Below, piece by piece: positions 54,657 through 62,674 of a DNA stretch of 62,674 nt. The stretch is from Saccharopolyspora oryzae (GTDB lineage: Bacteria > Actinomycetota > Actinomycetes > Mycobacteriales > Pseudonocardiaceae). The DNA is taken from positions 1 to 62,674 of the forward strand of contig NZ_JAQGLA010000039.1 of assembly GCF_027853915.1 (NCBI RefSeq). Reading direction: 5' to 3'. The first letter of the stretch is position 1, and each line of letters begins with the position of its first letter. The notes under the pieces are model-generated. The model had not been told where the DNA came from, did no database searches, and was given only the letters and a program-made list of their open reading frames with translations. A program made the position numbers and the translations under genes.

Positions 54657-55466
54657 GTGAGCACCCTGCGCGCCTGGCTGGCCCCCACCCGCCCCGGCGA
54701 TCCCGCCGCGATCACCGATCGCCGGGAGCGCAAGGCGATCATCGTCGAGCTGGTCGTGGTGTTCACCGTGACCCTCGGCCTGTCCGGTCTGCAGAGCCTG
54801 CTGTCCCTGCTGGACGCACTGCTGCGCCCGGAACCGCTGGCCGACCAGCACGCCGCGATCAACGTCCCGCGCGCCGAGCTCGGACTGCTCGACATGTTCC
54901 AGCAGCTGGTGAGCGTGACCCGGCTGATCGCCTGGGGCGCGCTGGGCGCGTTCCTGCTGTGGCGCAGCGGAGTGGCGCTGTGGCGAGTCGGGCTCGACCG
55001 CTCCCAGCCGGCGCGGGACTTCTTCCGCGGCATGGGCCTGGCCGCGCTGATCGGCATCCCCGGCCTGGGCCTCTACCTGACCGCGCACGCGCTCGGCCTC
55101 AGCCTGACGGTCCAGCCGTCCACTTTGGACGACGCGTGGTGGCGCGCCCCGGTCCTGACGCTGGCCGCCTTCGGCAACTCCTTCGCCGAAGAGGTCCTGG
55201 TGGTGGCCTACCTGCTGACCCGCCTGCGGCAGCTGGGCTGGTCGGAGAACCGCGCGCTGTGGTTCTCGGCGGTCCTGCGCGGCAGCTACCACCTGTACCA
55301 GGGCTTCGGCGGGTTCGTCGGCAACGTGGTGATGGGCCTGGTCTACGGCCGGATCTGGCAGCGCTCCAACCGCCTCTGGCCGCTGATCGTCGGCCACGCC
55401 CTGATCGACGTCGTAGCCTTCGTCGGTTACGCAGCCCTCCGCGGCCGAGTCGGCTGGCTCCCGTAA
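54657..55466 (+). CDS. CPBP-family intramembrane protease
   Basis: A 269-residue membrane protein with about eight helices and the CPBP (Abi/CAAX) motifs: EE in SFAEEVLVVAYLL, then FSAVLRGSYHLYQGFGG and the final HALIDV. These Glu and His residues bind the catalytic metal. The family cleaves prenylated or membrane peptides, or acts in bacteriocin self-immunity; target unknown. Starts at GTG. Confidence 0.9.
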   Translation: MSTLRAWLAPTRPGDPAAITDRRERKAIIVELVVVFTVTLGLSGLQSLLSLLDALLRPEPLADQHAAINVPRAELGLLDMFQQLVSVTRLIAWGALGAFLLWRSGVALWRVGLDRSQPARDFFRGMGLAALIGIPGLGLYLTAHALGLSLTVQPSTLDDAWWRAPVLTLAAFGNSFAEEVLVVAYLLTRLRQLGWSENRALWFSAVLRGSYHLYQGFGGFVGNVVMGLVYGRIWQRSNRLWPLIVGHALIDVVAFVGYAALRGRVGWLP

Positions 55467-55483
55467 CCCCGCAAATCAACGAG

Positions 55484-55675
55484 GTTTTTCCACCCTCGTC
55501 CTGCATAGCGGTGCCGGTAGCGGAACCTCAGCGCCCGCCTGGACTCCGGGTGCCAACCCTTATGTATGCCAATACACGGCGGGTTGGCCGTCCTCGCCAG
55601 GCGAACGCTGAGAACCCGCGGCGGTGCGAGTTGCGAGGGTGGGCTATGCGCCTGCGGCGCATGCGACCCTCGCCG
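55484..55675 (+). repeat. Structured interspersed repeat SR, copy 2
   Basis: CCAACCC (55553-55559) pairs with GGGTTGG (55581-55587) around a 21-nt loop holding TGTATGCCAATACA. CAGCG and CGCCTGG (55529-55542) pair with CCAGGCG and CGCTG (55597-55610). A second hairpin follows: GCGAGGGT (55633-55640) with ACCCTCGC (55666-55673), and inside it ATGCGCC with GGCGCAT. Lies downstream of the CPBP gene. Confidence 0.85.
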
Positions 55676-55716
55676 CGCGGTGCCGGTCGTGCTTCGCGGT
55701 CACAGACCGCACCCTC

Positions 55717-55762
55717 CGCAAATTCAATGGAAATTGGACATCCGATTTCCATTGAATTTGCG
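55717..55762. repeat. Palindromic repeat family B, copy 7
   Basis: A 46-nt palindrome (CGCAAATTCAATGG to CCATTGAATTTGCG) 42 nt after structured repeat copy 2, upstream of arcA. Confidence 0.9.
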
Positions 55763-55933
55763 GACGTCGTCCGGAGGAGGGGCTGCTGGTCCACATCCGG
55801 CGCCGGTCGCCGGGTGTCCGGCGCGGGGGCCTGATTTTGACACTGGGCGCAACGAATTGATGCTCGAGGCTCTGGTTTCGTTAACGTTCGATCGAAAACG
55901 TCGCTGATCGCAGACGTTTTGGTTCGTCGTGGT

Positions 55934-55939
55934 TACGCT
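55934..55939 (+). promoter_or_regulatory. Likely -10 element of leaderless arcA
   Basis: TACGCT (TANNNT) ends 7 nt before the GTG at 55947. Upstream lie short AT-richer motifs including GTTCGATCGAAAAC near 55885. The arrangement suggests a leaderless transcript. Confidence 0.4.
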
Positions 55940-55946
55940 TCGAACC

Positions 55947-57146
55947 GTGACCGAACCACACGTCCAGAGCGAGGTCGGGCCGCTGCACTCGGTGCTGCTG
56001 CACCGGCCGGGCACGGAGTTGAAGCGACTCACTCCGCGCAACAGCGACCAGCTCCTGTTCGACGCGATCCCCTGGGTCGATCGCGCGCAGGAGGAGCACG
56101 ACGCCTTCGCCGAGGTCCTGCGCAGCCGGGGCGTCGAAGTGCTGCTGCTGCGCAGCCTGCTCACCGACGCGCTGCGGGACTCGCGGGCGCGGGCCGCGGC
56201 CGTGCTGTCCGGAGTCGACGAGCTCAAGCTGGGCGTCGACATCGCCGACACCCTGCGGTCCCACCTGTCCAGCGTGGACGACGCCGCGCTCGCCGAGATC
56301 CTCATCGCGGGCATGACGTTCGAGGAGCTGCCCGCGGCCGAGGGGCAGTCGCTGGTGCGCCGCATGCACCACGCGCACGACTTCGCCATCGAACCGCTGC
56401 CGAACCTGCTGTTCACGCGCGACTCGTCGGTGTGGGTGGGCGACCGGGTCGCCATCGCCGCCCTCGCGATGCCCGCGCGCCGCCGCGAATCGGCGCTCAC
56501 CGACCTGATCTACGCCTACCACCCGCGCTTCTCGCACGCCGCCCGCGCGTACGGCGCCCACTCCGCCCCCGTCGAGGGCGGCGACGTGCTGCTGCTCGCG
56601 CCGGGAGTGGTGGCGATCGGCGTCGGCGAACGCACCACACCGGCCGGGGTGGAGTCCTTCGCGCGCTCGGTCTTCGCCGACGACCTGGCGCACACCGTGC
56701 TGGCCGTGCCGATCGAGCAGCGGCGCGCGTCGATGCACCTGGACACGGTGTGCACGATGGTCGACCGCGACGCGGTGGTGATGTACCCGGCCATCCAGGA
56801 CTCGCTCGAGGCCTACACGCTGCGCCCCGCGGGCGAGGAGCTGAAGGTGTCCGGCCCGACGCCCTTCCTGGAAGCCGCGGCGGAAGCGATGGACATCGAC
56901 CACCTGCGCGTGATCGACACCGGCCTGGACCCGGTGACCGCGGAGCGCGAGCAGTGGGAGGACGGGAACAACACCCTGGCGCTGGCGCCCGGCGTGGTGG
57001 TCGCCTACGAGCGGAACGCCGAGACCAACGCGCGGCTGGAAGACGCGGGCATCGAAGTGCTGCGCATTTCCGGTTCGGAACTCGGTTCCGGCCGCGGTGG
57101 ACCGCGTTGCATGTCCTGTCCGATTACCCGCGCCCCTCTCACCTGA
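55947..57146 (+). CDS. arcA: Arginine deiminase
   Basis: Converts arginine to citrulline and ammonia. The 399-residue product has [23 protein letters not shown], the active-site [19 protein letters not shown], the His in [10 protein letters not shown] and the nucleophile Cys388 in [10 protein letters not shown]. The GTG at 55947 gives the family-like start [13 protein letters not shown] at 55929 is an alternative. No arcB, arcC or arginine transporter follows, so it stands alone here and may serve arginine catabolism or pH/ammonia supply. Confidence 0.93.
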   Translation: MTEPHVQSEVGPLHSVLLHRPGTELKRLTPRNSDQLLFDAIPWVDRAQEEHDAFAEVLRSRGVEVLLLRSLLTDALRDSRARAAAVLSGVDELKLGVDIADTLRSHLSSVDDAALAEILIAGMTFEELPAAEGQSLVRRMHHAHDFAIEPLPNLLFTRDSSVWVGDRVAIAALAMPARRRESALTDLIYAYHPRFSHAARAYGAHSAPVEGGDVLLLAPGVVAIGVGERTTPAGVESFARSVFADDLAHTVLAVPIEQRRASMHLDTVCTMVDRDAVVMYPAIQDSLEAYTLRPAGEELKVSGPTPFLEAAAEAMDIDHLRVIDTGLDPVTAEREQWEDGNNTLALAPGVVVAYERNAETNARLEDAGIEVLRISGSELGSGRGGPRCMSCPITRAPLT

Positions 57147-57288
57147 TCGTGCAGTCGGTGGAGGCTGCCATTGCGCAATTGATCCACGCAATGACAGCCT
57201 TCACCGACAAACGATCACTCGAATTAGTGACACTGCGCTCAACACCGGTTACGATCTAGCCAGCAGGCCACCTACCAGCCAAAACAGG

Positions 57289-57377
57289 TCAGGTTTGGCT
57301 TACCTTCGATTTCTTAGGATTGCCTGCGTTAATTGCGGCAACCTTAGCCTTGCCGAATTCAACTTAGGGTTCCCTGG
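57289..57377 (+). promoter_or_regulatory. Tandem iron-box-like motifs upstream of ferritin
   Basis: Four related motifs: TCAGGTTTGGCTTACCTTC (57289-57307), TTAGGATTGCCTGC (57314), TTAGCCTTGCCGAA (57344) and TTAGGGTTCCCTGG (57364). They resemble TTAGG...CCTAA. In mycobacteria, IdeR activates ferritin genes from tandem boxes, which fits storage when iron is plentiful. Only sequence evidence here. Confidence 0.6.
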
Positions 57378-57401
57378 AATGAAACTGGATTAATTCCAGA
57401 G

Positions 57402-57407
57402 TATTCT
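57402..57407 (+). promoter_or_regulatory. Likely -10 element of leaderless ferritin gene
   Basis: TATTCT ends 6 nt before the ATG at 57414 and no ribosome site is seen, as expected for a leaderless message. Confidence 0.5.
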
Positions 57408-57413
57408 GATGGC

Positions 57414-57974
57414 ATGTCTGTCACCGCGAAGAAGATTCAGCACAAGGAATCGAAGTTCGAGCACCTCCTGCAGGAACAGGTGCGCAACGAATTCACCGCC
57501 TCGCACCAGTACGTCGCGGTGGCCGTGTGGTTCGACGACAACGACCTCCCGCAGCTGGCCGGGCACTTCTACCGGCAGGCGCTCGAGGAGCGCAACCACG
57601 CGATGATGATCATCCAGTACCTGATGGACAACGACATCAGGCCGCGCATCCCGGCCATCGAGCAGGTCCGCGACGAGTTCACCGAGACCCGCGAACTCGT
57701 CGCGCTCGCCCTCGAGCAGGAGCGCGAGGTCACCCGCGAGATCGAGGCGCTGGCCAGGACCGCCCGCGAGGAGAACGACTACCTCGGCGAGCAGTTCATG
57801 CAGTGGTTCCTCAAGGAGCAGGTCGAAGAGGTCTCGCAGATGTCGACGCTGCTCAACGTGGTCGACCGCGCCAAGGGCAACCTCTTCGACGTGGAGACCT
57901 TCCTCGCCCGCGAATCCGTCGGCGACGAGGGAGCCGACGCCACGGCCCCCAAGGCAGCCGGCGGCTCCGTCTGA
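57414..57974 (+). CDS. bfrB: Ferritin
   Basis: Iron storage protein that oxidises Fe(II) and mineralises it in a 24-subunit shell. The 186-residue product has ferroxidase-site residues in QVRNEFTASHQYVAVAVWF and the ExxH of ALEERNHAMM, then EQEREVTREIEALARTAREE and EQFMQWFLKEQVEEVSQM. It lacks the haem-binding Met region of bacterioferritin, so it is closer to the BfrB/Ftn type. Tandem iron-box-like motifs precede it. Confidence 0.93.
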   Translation: MSVTAKKIQHKESKFEHLLQEQVRNEFTASHQYVAVAVWFDDNDLPQLAGHFYRQALEERNHAMMIIQYLMDNDIRPRIPAIEQVRDEFTETRELVALALEQEREVTREIEALARTAREENDYLGEQFMQWFLKEQVEEVSQMSTLLNVVDRAKGNLFDVETFLARESVGDEGADATAPKAAGGSV

Positions 57975-57982
57975 TCCTGCGC

Positions 57983-58468
57983 CTACTCGCCCGGCGGTTC
58001 GCTGGTCTGGTTCGCCGAGGACGTCGGGTTCGGTTCGCTGGTCTGCGTGGGGTTCGAGCTCGTCGGCGGCGGTTCCGACGTCTTGGTGCTCAGGATCGTC
58101 GGGAGCTCCGACGTCCTCGTCGACGTCGGGGGCTCGTAGTGGGGCAGGGCCGGGGGCCGTCCCGGTGGCTCCTGCTGTTGCGGTGGCGGCGGGGGTTGTT
58201 CGGCGCTGGTCGGGTCCGGCTCCGAGGTCGTGTGCACCACCGGGGGGACCGCCGGCTGCACCGGCTGCTCGGCCTTGTGGTTGGCCAGCACCACACCGCC
58301 GCCCGCCAGGACCAGCGCCGCGAGGGCGCTGCCGGCGGCGGCCATCGCGTTGTTGCGCTGGCGTCGGCGACGCGCTCCAGCGACCACCGCCCATTCCGCC
58401 CCGGTGCGCACCGGGATGTCCAGGCGGTCGTCACGGAGGATCCGGTTCAGCTCGTCCTCCAGGTCCAT
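57983..58468 (-). CDS. Single-pass membrane protein partnered with ECF sigma factor
   Basis: A 161-residue protein. An N-terminal cytoplasmic segment (DLEDELNRILRDDRLDIPVRTGAEWAVV) is followed by an Arg-rich stretch, one membrane helix (about residues 42-63) and a Pro/Thr/Ser-rich external tail. It overlaps the sigma-factor stop by one base with AGGAGG upstream. It could act as an anti-sigma factor or sensor, but no zinc (HxxxCxxC) motif is seen. GTG at 58471 is an alternative start. Confidence 0.75.
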   Translation of the reverse strand: MDLEDELNRILRDDRLDIPVRTGAEWAVVAGARRRRQRNNAMAAAGSALAALVLAGGGVVLANHKAEQPVQPAVPPVVHTTSEPDPTSAEQPPPPPQQQEPPGRPPALPHYEPPTSTRTSELPTILSTKTSEPPPTSSNPTQTSEPNPTSSANQTSEPPGE

Positions 58469-58965
58469 CACACGTCACCTCCTTCCAGCGACCCGAGCCT
58501 CTTGCGCAGCGAGGCCATCGCCTTGCTCGCCTGGCTCTTCACCGTTCCGCAGCTCACGCCGAGGCTCTCGGCGATCTCCAGCTCGGAGAGGCCTTCGTAG
58601 TAACGCAGCACGACCACCGCGCGTTGCCTCGGCGGCAAAGATCGCAGCGCCTGCCACAGCGGCTCGTTCTCCAGCCGGTCCGGCTGGGCCTGCGCGGGGA
58701 CGTCCGGGAAGTCGGCGAGCAGCGTCTCGCGGCGCGTGCGGCGCCAGCGGCTGACGTGCGTGTTCGCCATCGCGCGGCGCACGTAGGCGGTCGGATCGCC
58801 GCAGTTGCGGCTGACCTTGGCCCAGCGCGCGCCGACCTTCTCCAGCACCGCCTGCACCAGGTCGGCGGCGTCGTGCGGATTGCCGGTCAGGGCGTGGCCG
58901 TAGCGCATCAGTCCGGGCAGTGCTACCCGGACGAACTCCGCGAAGTCGTCTTCCGTCGCCGCCAT
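58468..58965 (-). CDS. SigE-family ECF RNA polymerase sigma factor
   Basis: A 165-residue extracytoplasmic-function sigma factor with region 2 (FAEFVRVALPGLMRYGHALTG ... AADLVQAVLEKVG) and region 4 (SLPPRQRAVVVLRYYEGLSELEIAESLGVSCGTVKSQ). This matches the Streptomyces-type SigE group, usually encoded beside a small membrane protein, as here. GGGGGAT precedes the ATG. Its promoters and signal are unknown. Confidence 0.92.
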   Translation of the reverse strand: MAATEDDFAEFVRVALPGLMRYGHALTGNPHDAADLVQAVLEKVGARWAKVSRNCGDPTAYVRRAMANTHVSRWRRTRRETLLADFPDVPAQAQPDRLENEPLWQALRSLPPRQRAVVVLRYYEGLSELEIAESLGVSCGTVKSQASKAMASLRKRLGSLEGGDV

Positions 58966-59218
58966 ATCCCCCCGGCGCGCCCGCTGGCGAGCACCGGCCG
59001 TCTCGGCGGCGGTCGGCACTGCGGGCAGGTGCGCGGTCACCCGGTCCACCCCCGTCCACATCGGGCATCGCGTGGAGAACACGCCGCTGCCCGTCCGGGG
59101 GTTGCCTCCTGAATACCGCGATCACCCAATTGGCGCATCGAACGAAGGAACTAGCCGCGAGAAGCAGCGAGCCGCCGGCGCATCGGATCCCGACGCGCCG
59201 ACGGCTGCGGTGGACTCA

Positions 59219-59264
59219 CGCGATTTCAATGGAAATCAGACGTCCGATTTCCATTGAACTCGCG
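59219..59264. repeat. Palindromic repeat family B, copy 8
   Basis: A 46-nt palindrome (CGCGATTTCAATGG to CCATTGAACTCGCG, with small differences) just after the end of the DUF5926 gene. Confidence 0.88.
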
Positions 59265-59266
59265 GA

Positions 59267-60217
59267 TCAGCGGATGGTGACCTGGCGGCCTCGGAGGCCG
59301 TCTCGGGCTCGGCGCTCGGCCGCGTCGAGGGGCTGGTCGTCGAGGGAGGCCAGGGCTTCGGAGAGGCGTCGGCCCAGCTCAGCGGCCGGTTCGTCCCACT
59401 CGCGGGCGTGCTTCTCGCGGTCCAGGTCCCACACCGGGACCAGGAGGCCGTGGGCGCGGAAGGACCCCGCGTAGCGGCTGTCCTCGCCGAGCGCGAGCTC
59501 ACCACGGGCGGACAGGCGGGCCATGGCAGCGACGAGCTGCTCCTCGGGCTCCGGGCGGACCCAGCGCAGGTGCGCCTTCTCGCCCGCGTCCACCCAGTAG
59601 GCCGACTCCACGCCTTCGGCGACCAGCCGGTCGGTGGGCATGATGGCCGCGTTGGCCCGCTCCAGGGACAGCGCCACCTCGCCGGTCGGCTCGACGTCGT
59701 CGGGCAGCCACCAGGCGAAGTCCTTGTGCACCTCGACCTCGAGCTTCGCCTCGGGGTCCAGCACGTCCTGCAGGCGGGCCGGCACGGTGCCCGCCTCGGC
59801 GGTCTCGGGGCCGACGACCGGCAGCGATTCACCCAGCTCAGCGCCCTGCACCCACTCGACGGCCCGGGCCAGGTCGCGGCTGATGTCCCCGGAGTGCGTC
59901 TGCACCTGGAGGCCGACGAACGACTTGTCGTCGTTGCGGCGCAGCGCCGCGGCGGCCATCGGCAGCACGGTCGCCAGGGTGATGTCGCCCTCGCCGCGCA
60001 GCGGCAGCTTCGCCGTCGCGGACGGCACGAACTCGCGCAGCGCGATCAGCTCGCACTCCGCGGCCAGCCCCTCGAAGGGCCGGGTCACGATCACGTCGGC
60101 GGCGCCACCGGCAGCACCGTGGCAGGCCTTGTAGCGCTTGCCGGAACCGCACGGGCAGGGCTGGCGCGGCTTGATCCCGGTGTCCGCCCCGGGCTTGGGC
60201 GCGGTTCGCTTCGACAC
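59267..60217 (-). CDS. SEC-C motif (DUF5926) protein
   Basis: A 316-residue protein with an N-terminal SEC-C zinc motif (Cys21, Cys23, Cys32, His33 in PCPCGSGKRYKACHG). A long domain of unknown function follows, with acidic helices (LSLERANAAIMPTDRLVAEG). Domain combination is typical of actinobacterial DUF5926 proteins. The zinc motif suggests binding to a protein or nucleic acid partner; role unknown. Confidence 0.88.
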   Translation of the reverse strand: MSKRTAPKPGADTGIKPRQPCPCGSGKRYKACHGAAGGAADVIVTRPFEGLAAECELIALREFVPSATAKLPLRGEGDITLATVLPMAAAALRRNDDKSFVGLQVQTHSGDISRDLARAVEWVQGAELGESLPVVGPETAEAGTVPARLQDVLDPEAKLEVEVHKDFAWWLPDDVEPTGEVALSLERANAAIMPTDRLVAEGVESAYWVDAGEKAHLRWVRPEPEEQLVAAMARLSARGELALGEDSRYAGSFRAHGLLVPVWDLDREKHAREWDEPAAELGRRLSEALASLDDQPLDAAERRARDGLRGRQVTIR

Positions 60218-60238
60218 TGCAGATCCCCTCGCTCTCGG

Positions 60239-61081
60239 TCAAGTCGCAGTGACGCTACCGAATCGAGGCAGGTCCGAATCAGCCAGGTGGGAGCGGGTCG
60301 ACCCGGGCGAGTTGGTGGCCAGGTACCGCACCCCGCTGCGCCGGCAGAGATCGACGTCGGCCGGCTCGTCGACGGTCCAGCAGTAGGTGTCGCGGCCGAG
60401 CGCGGCGGCGCGGTCGACGAAACCGGGATCCTCGCGCAGCAAGCGGATTCCGGGACCGGCGATGTCGGCCCACGGCGGCAGCACGCCGTTGCGCCACGAG
60501 TCGCGGAACCGGTCGAACAGCAGCACCGTCGGCACCAGCGGGGCCGCGGCCCGGAACCGCCGAACGGCGGCCTGGGAGAACGACATCATCACCACCGGCG
60601 AGTTCTCCGGGTCGGACGGCTCGGCCAGGCCGTAGCGCGCGAGCAGCGCGACGAGCTTGTGCTCGACCAGTCCGCCGTAGCGCACCGGGTGCTTGGTCTC
60701 GACGAACAGCTGCACCTGTCGCGGGTGGTCGTGGACGAGGGCGAGGAGCTCGTCCAGGGTCAGCACGCCGCGCTCCGGCACCGGGCGGGTGCGGCGCACC
60801 AGTTCGTCGGCGGTGTCCGGGAGTTCGCGGTGCCAGCTGTCGAAGTCCACATCGGACATCCCGGCGAGGGTCAGCTCGCTGACCACGCCGCGGGAGCTGG
60901 AGGTCCGGTCGATGCGCCGGTCGTGCACGCACACCAGGTGTCCGTCGCGGCTGACCCGGATGTCGCACTCGAGCGCGTCGGCGCCCTGTTCCAGGGCCAG
61001 TTCGTAAGCACCGCGGGTGTGCTCAGCGCGGTGCGCCGAAGCTCCTCGGTGCGCAACGACGTCGGGGGTCGGCTGCCACAC
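60239..61081 (-). CDS. Glycerophosphodiester phosphodiesterase
   Basis: Splits glycerophosphodiesters to glycerol 3-phosphate and an alcohol. The 280-residue TIM-barrel has the catalytic VAHRGAS (His11, Arg12), the metal-binding ALECDIRVSRDGHLVCVHD and FVETKHP (Glu and Lys), and the C-terminal CWTVDEPADV. GTG at 61081 is chosen because the catalytic core begins right after it. No signal peptide, so intracellular. Confidence 0.9.
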   Translation of the reverse strand: MWQPTPDVVAHRGASAHRAEHTRGAYELALEQGADALECDIRVSRDGHLVCVHDRRIDRTSSSRGVVSELTLAGMSDVDFDSWHRELPDTADELVRRTRPVPERGVLTLDELLALVHDHPRQVQLFVETKHPVRYGGLVEHKLVALLARYGLAEPSDPENSPVVMMSFSQAAVRRFRAAAPLVPTVLLFDRFRDSWRNGVLPPWADIAGPGIRLLREDPGFVDRAAALGRDTYCWTVDEPADVDLCRRSGVRYLATNSPGSTRSHLADSDLPRFGSVTAT

Positions 61082-61145
61082 GCGCCCGATTATCCGGACC
61101 GGGCAGATCCAATTCCGGCATCTGTGACGCAACGCGCGCGCCGAA

Positions 61146-61195
61146 GACCCGTGAGCACTTCGGGTCGCTATGGCAGCCCAAAGTGCTCACGGGTC
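61146..61195. terminator. Hairpin between glycerophosphodiesterase and DUF4328 genes
   Basis: GACCCGTGAGCACTT pairs perfectly with AAGTGCTCACGGGTC (15 bp) around a 20-nt partly paired loop. It lies downstream of the DUF4328 gene and probably ends its transcription; the next gene is in the same direction. Confidence 0.7.
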
Positions 61196-61219
61196 CTGAG
61201 CTGCCGGAACGGAGCGCTG

Positions 61220-62131
61220 TCAGCGCGGAGCTGTGGCGGAGCGCTCGGCGCGCGGAAGTGGTGGGGTCGCGCGGACCGCGCGGACCTGGAGGTGGCGGAG
61301 CCCGGTCGGGTCCGGGGCGACCAGCAGGGCCATCACGTACTTGATCAGCCTCGCGGTCAGCACCGCCAGGAGCGTGACCAGCGCGTTGTTCAGCGCGTGC
61401 AGGACGACGCCGTCGGCGAGCGCTTGGACGCTGCCGCGGAATCCCCAGACGATCGTGAACCAGCCGACCAGCAGCGTCGCCACCCACGTCGCCCACCAGA
61501 ACCGGACGCGCAGGGTCGGGAACGGTCGCGCGCCGCGCTCGCGGTCGCCCTCGGCGATCAGCACCGAGTGCTCCAGCTCCGCCACCGCCGAGCCGGGCAC
61601 GAACAGGTTCAGCCCCGGCACCAGCACGCCGACGACCACCTGCCAGTCGGGACGGGCGTTGTGGACTCCGATGCGCTCGGCGGCCGCAGCTCGCGCACGC
61701 AGCCCCCACAGCACGACCAGCACGCCGGCCAGCGCACCCACCACCCACAGCAGGACCCCGGTCATGCCGACCAGCGCGTCGGAGATCGCCAGCGGAGTGC
61801 GCGCCAGCGCCCCGTCCCTGCTCAGCAGCAGCAGGACGTAGCGCCAGGCCTCCGCGAAGGTCCCCAGCCCGGCGATACCCGCGGTGATCCACAGGACCAC
61901 CGAGGCGGACCTGGCCGAAGCCTCCGCACGCACCGAGGCGTTGATGTTCGCGCGCGCGGGCAGCGCGAGCGGCCACCGCCACGCCAGCATCGGGAAGCCC
62001 CAGCGCGGCACGGCCGGGTAGGACGGCGGGCCGGTGTAGCGGCGCGGCTGCCGTCGCTGCTTCGGGCGGCGCGGACCGCCCGGCGGGGTGGCGACCCACC
62101 GCGCCGGGCGCTGCGCAGGTCCTGGGTTCAC
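61220..62131 (-). CDS. DUF4328-domain membrane protein
   Basis: A 303-residue protein with an Arg/Pro-rich N-terminal cytoplasmic part, then about five to six hydrophobic helices (VVLWITAGIAGLGTFAEAW, GMTGVLLWVVGALAGVLVVLW, VRFWWATWVATLLVGWFTIVW). The DUF4328 assignment comes from ASARSASVVLW and the PDWQVVVGVLVPGLNLFVPGSAVAELEHSVL segment. It overlaps the rhodanese gene stop (GTGA). Function unknown. Confidence 0.82.
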   Translation of the reverse strand: MNPGPAQRPARWVATPPGGPRRPKQRRQPRRYTGPPSYPAVPRWGFPMLAWRWPLALPARANINASVRAEASARSASVVLWITAGIAGLGTFAEAWRYVLLLLSRDGALARTPLAISDALVGMTGVLLWVVGALAGVLVVLWGLRARAAAAERIGVHNARPDWQVVVGVLVPGLNLFVPGSAVAELEHSVLIAEGDRERGARPFPTLRVRFWWATWVATLLVGWFTIVWGFRGSVQALADGVVLHALNNALVTLLAVLTARLIKYVMALLVAPDPTGLRHLQVRAVRATPPLPRAERSATAPR

Positions 62132-62481
62132 AGCACGTACGGCTCGCCGTCGTCGGACACCATCGGCCGGCCGATGGCCGACCATCCGTTCATGCCGCGC
62201 TCGACGTTGACGGCGTCCCAGCCGTTGGCGTTGAGGTAAGCGGTGACCTTCGCCGACCGGCCGCCGGAACGGCAGATCACGTAGACCTGGTCGGCTTCCG
62301 GGATCTCGTCGAGCCGGTCCACGAGCTCGCTCATCGGGAGGTGCACGGCCTGGGGCGCGTGCCCGGCCTGCCACTCGTTGCTCTCCCGCACGTCCAGCAG
62401 GACGCTGCCCTCGGGCAGCTGGGCGGGGAGATCTTCCGGCTGCACACCGGGCACCTGGTTACCGGGAACTGGCGTAGTCAC
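62128..62481 (-). CDS. Rhodanese-like sulfurtransferase
   Basis: A 117-residue single-domain rhodanese with the active Cys70 in VICRSGGRSAKV, the DVRESNEWQAGHAPQAVHLP start region and YLNANGWDAVNVERGMNGW. It probably handles sulfane sulfur or acts as a persulfide carrier; no donor is identified. Starts at GTG and is first of a two-gene operon with the DUF4328 gene. Confidence 0.92.
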   Translation of the reverse strand: MTTPVPGNQVPGVQPEDLPAQLPEGSVLLDVRESNEWQAGHAPQAVHLPMSELVDRLDEIPEADQVYVICRSGGRSAKVTAYLNANGWDAVNVERGMNGWSAIGRPMVSDDGEPYVL

Positions 62482-62540
62482 ACCCCGATGCTGCCACGCC
62501 GGAGGTAGTACCCGCGTAAGACCCGCAGAGCAAGGTGCTC

Positions 62541-62674
62541 TCCGGGCTCGTTTTGCGTGGCGGTGCGGGTAGCGGAACCTCAGCGCCCGCCTGGACTCCG
62601 GGTGCCCGACTTTATGTATGCCAATACACGGCAGTCGGGCCGTCCTCGCCAGGCGAACGCTGAGAACCCGCGGC
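62541..62674 (+). repeat. Structured interspersed repeat SR, copy 3 (cut by window edge)
   Basis: GCGGGT (62565-62570) pairs with ACCCGC (62666-62671). CAGCG and CGCCTGG (62581-62594) pair with CCAGGCG and CGCTG (62649-62662). CCCGACT (62605-62611) pairs with AGTCGGG (62633-62639) around the 21-nt conserved loop. It lies upstream of the rhodanese gene but in the opposite orientation. The tail hairpin would lie beyond the edge. Confidence 0.85.

Noticed and set aside
57409..57606. Overlapping small frame starting at ATG 57409
   Set aside because: Out of frame with ferritin and rich in Ser/Arg/Thr; ferritin uses the ATG at 57414.

Overview
The window comes from a high-GC actinobacterium. Type VII secretion genes, a resuscitation-promoting factor behind a c-di-AMP riboswitch, DmdR/IdeR-type iron boxes, a fused CydDC exporter and frequent GTG/TTG starts all point this way. 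My best guess is the Pseudonocardiales (Saccharopolyspora or a relative); that is inference, since no rRNA is present. I found no tRNA, rRNA, CRISPR array or replication origin.

Layout. 1-117: end of a transposase. 273-21190: a partial type VII (ESX-like) secretion and effector locus: eccD, eccB, three small WXG100-like proteins, a Pro-rich protein, a repeat-rich PPE/EspB-like protein, a YbaB-like protein and a 4039-residue polymorphic-toxin-like protein. 21191-21670: a repeat-filled gap. 21671-23105: ArsR/SRPBCC/RibD-like operon. 23161-33473: a block that follows Mycobacterium tuberculosis Rv0862c-Rv0869c (helicase-like protein, small protein, moaC, mog-moaE, rpfA, moaD, moaA), interrupted by a malic enzyme and a TetR/SDR pair. 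33658-36741: molybdate uptake (HTH-TOBE regulator, modABC). 36738-41063: HAD phosphatase, a small protein, YccF, PhzF and an acyl-CoA synthetase. 41384-48705: cytochrome bd operon (cydA, cydB, cydDC) with a GAF histidine kinase. 49028-53119: GPP34 protein, a copper-storage-like protein, and IclR/fumarylacetoacetase/partner operon. 53393-57974: iron-box-controlled DUF2470 protein, CPBP protease, arginine deiminase, and ferritin behind tandem iron-box-like motifs. 57983-62481: ECF sigma factor with a membrane partner, SEC-C protein, glycerophosphodiesterase, DUF4328 and rhodanese proteins.

The molybdenum genes form a functional set: ModABC imports molybdate, MoaA/MoaC/MoaD/MoaE make molybdopterin, and the Mog domain activates it for metal insertion. 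The cyd genes make the high-affinity bd oxidase and its assembly transporter.

The most unusual content is non-coding. (1) A roughly 130-240 nt interspersed element occurs three times (8825-9052, 55484-55675, 62541-62674) with a relic at 3416-3446. Its 7-bp stem differs in sequence in every copy but stays perfectly paired, which suggests a structured RNA or DNA element. (2) An AT-rich palindrome occurs as six pairs, always exactly 41 nt apart. (3) A second palindrome of about 46 bp occurs at eight loci, once in frame inside modB. (4) Three loci carry these in one fixed composite order together with two DnaA-box-like nonamers always 20 nt apart.
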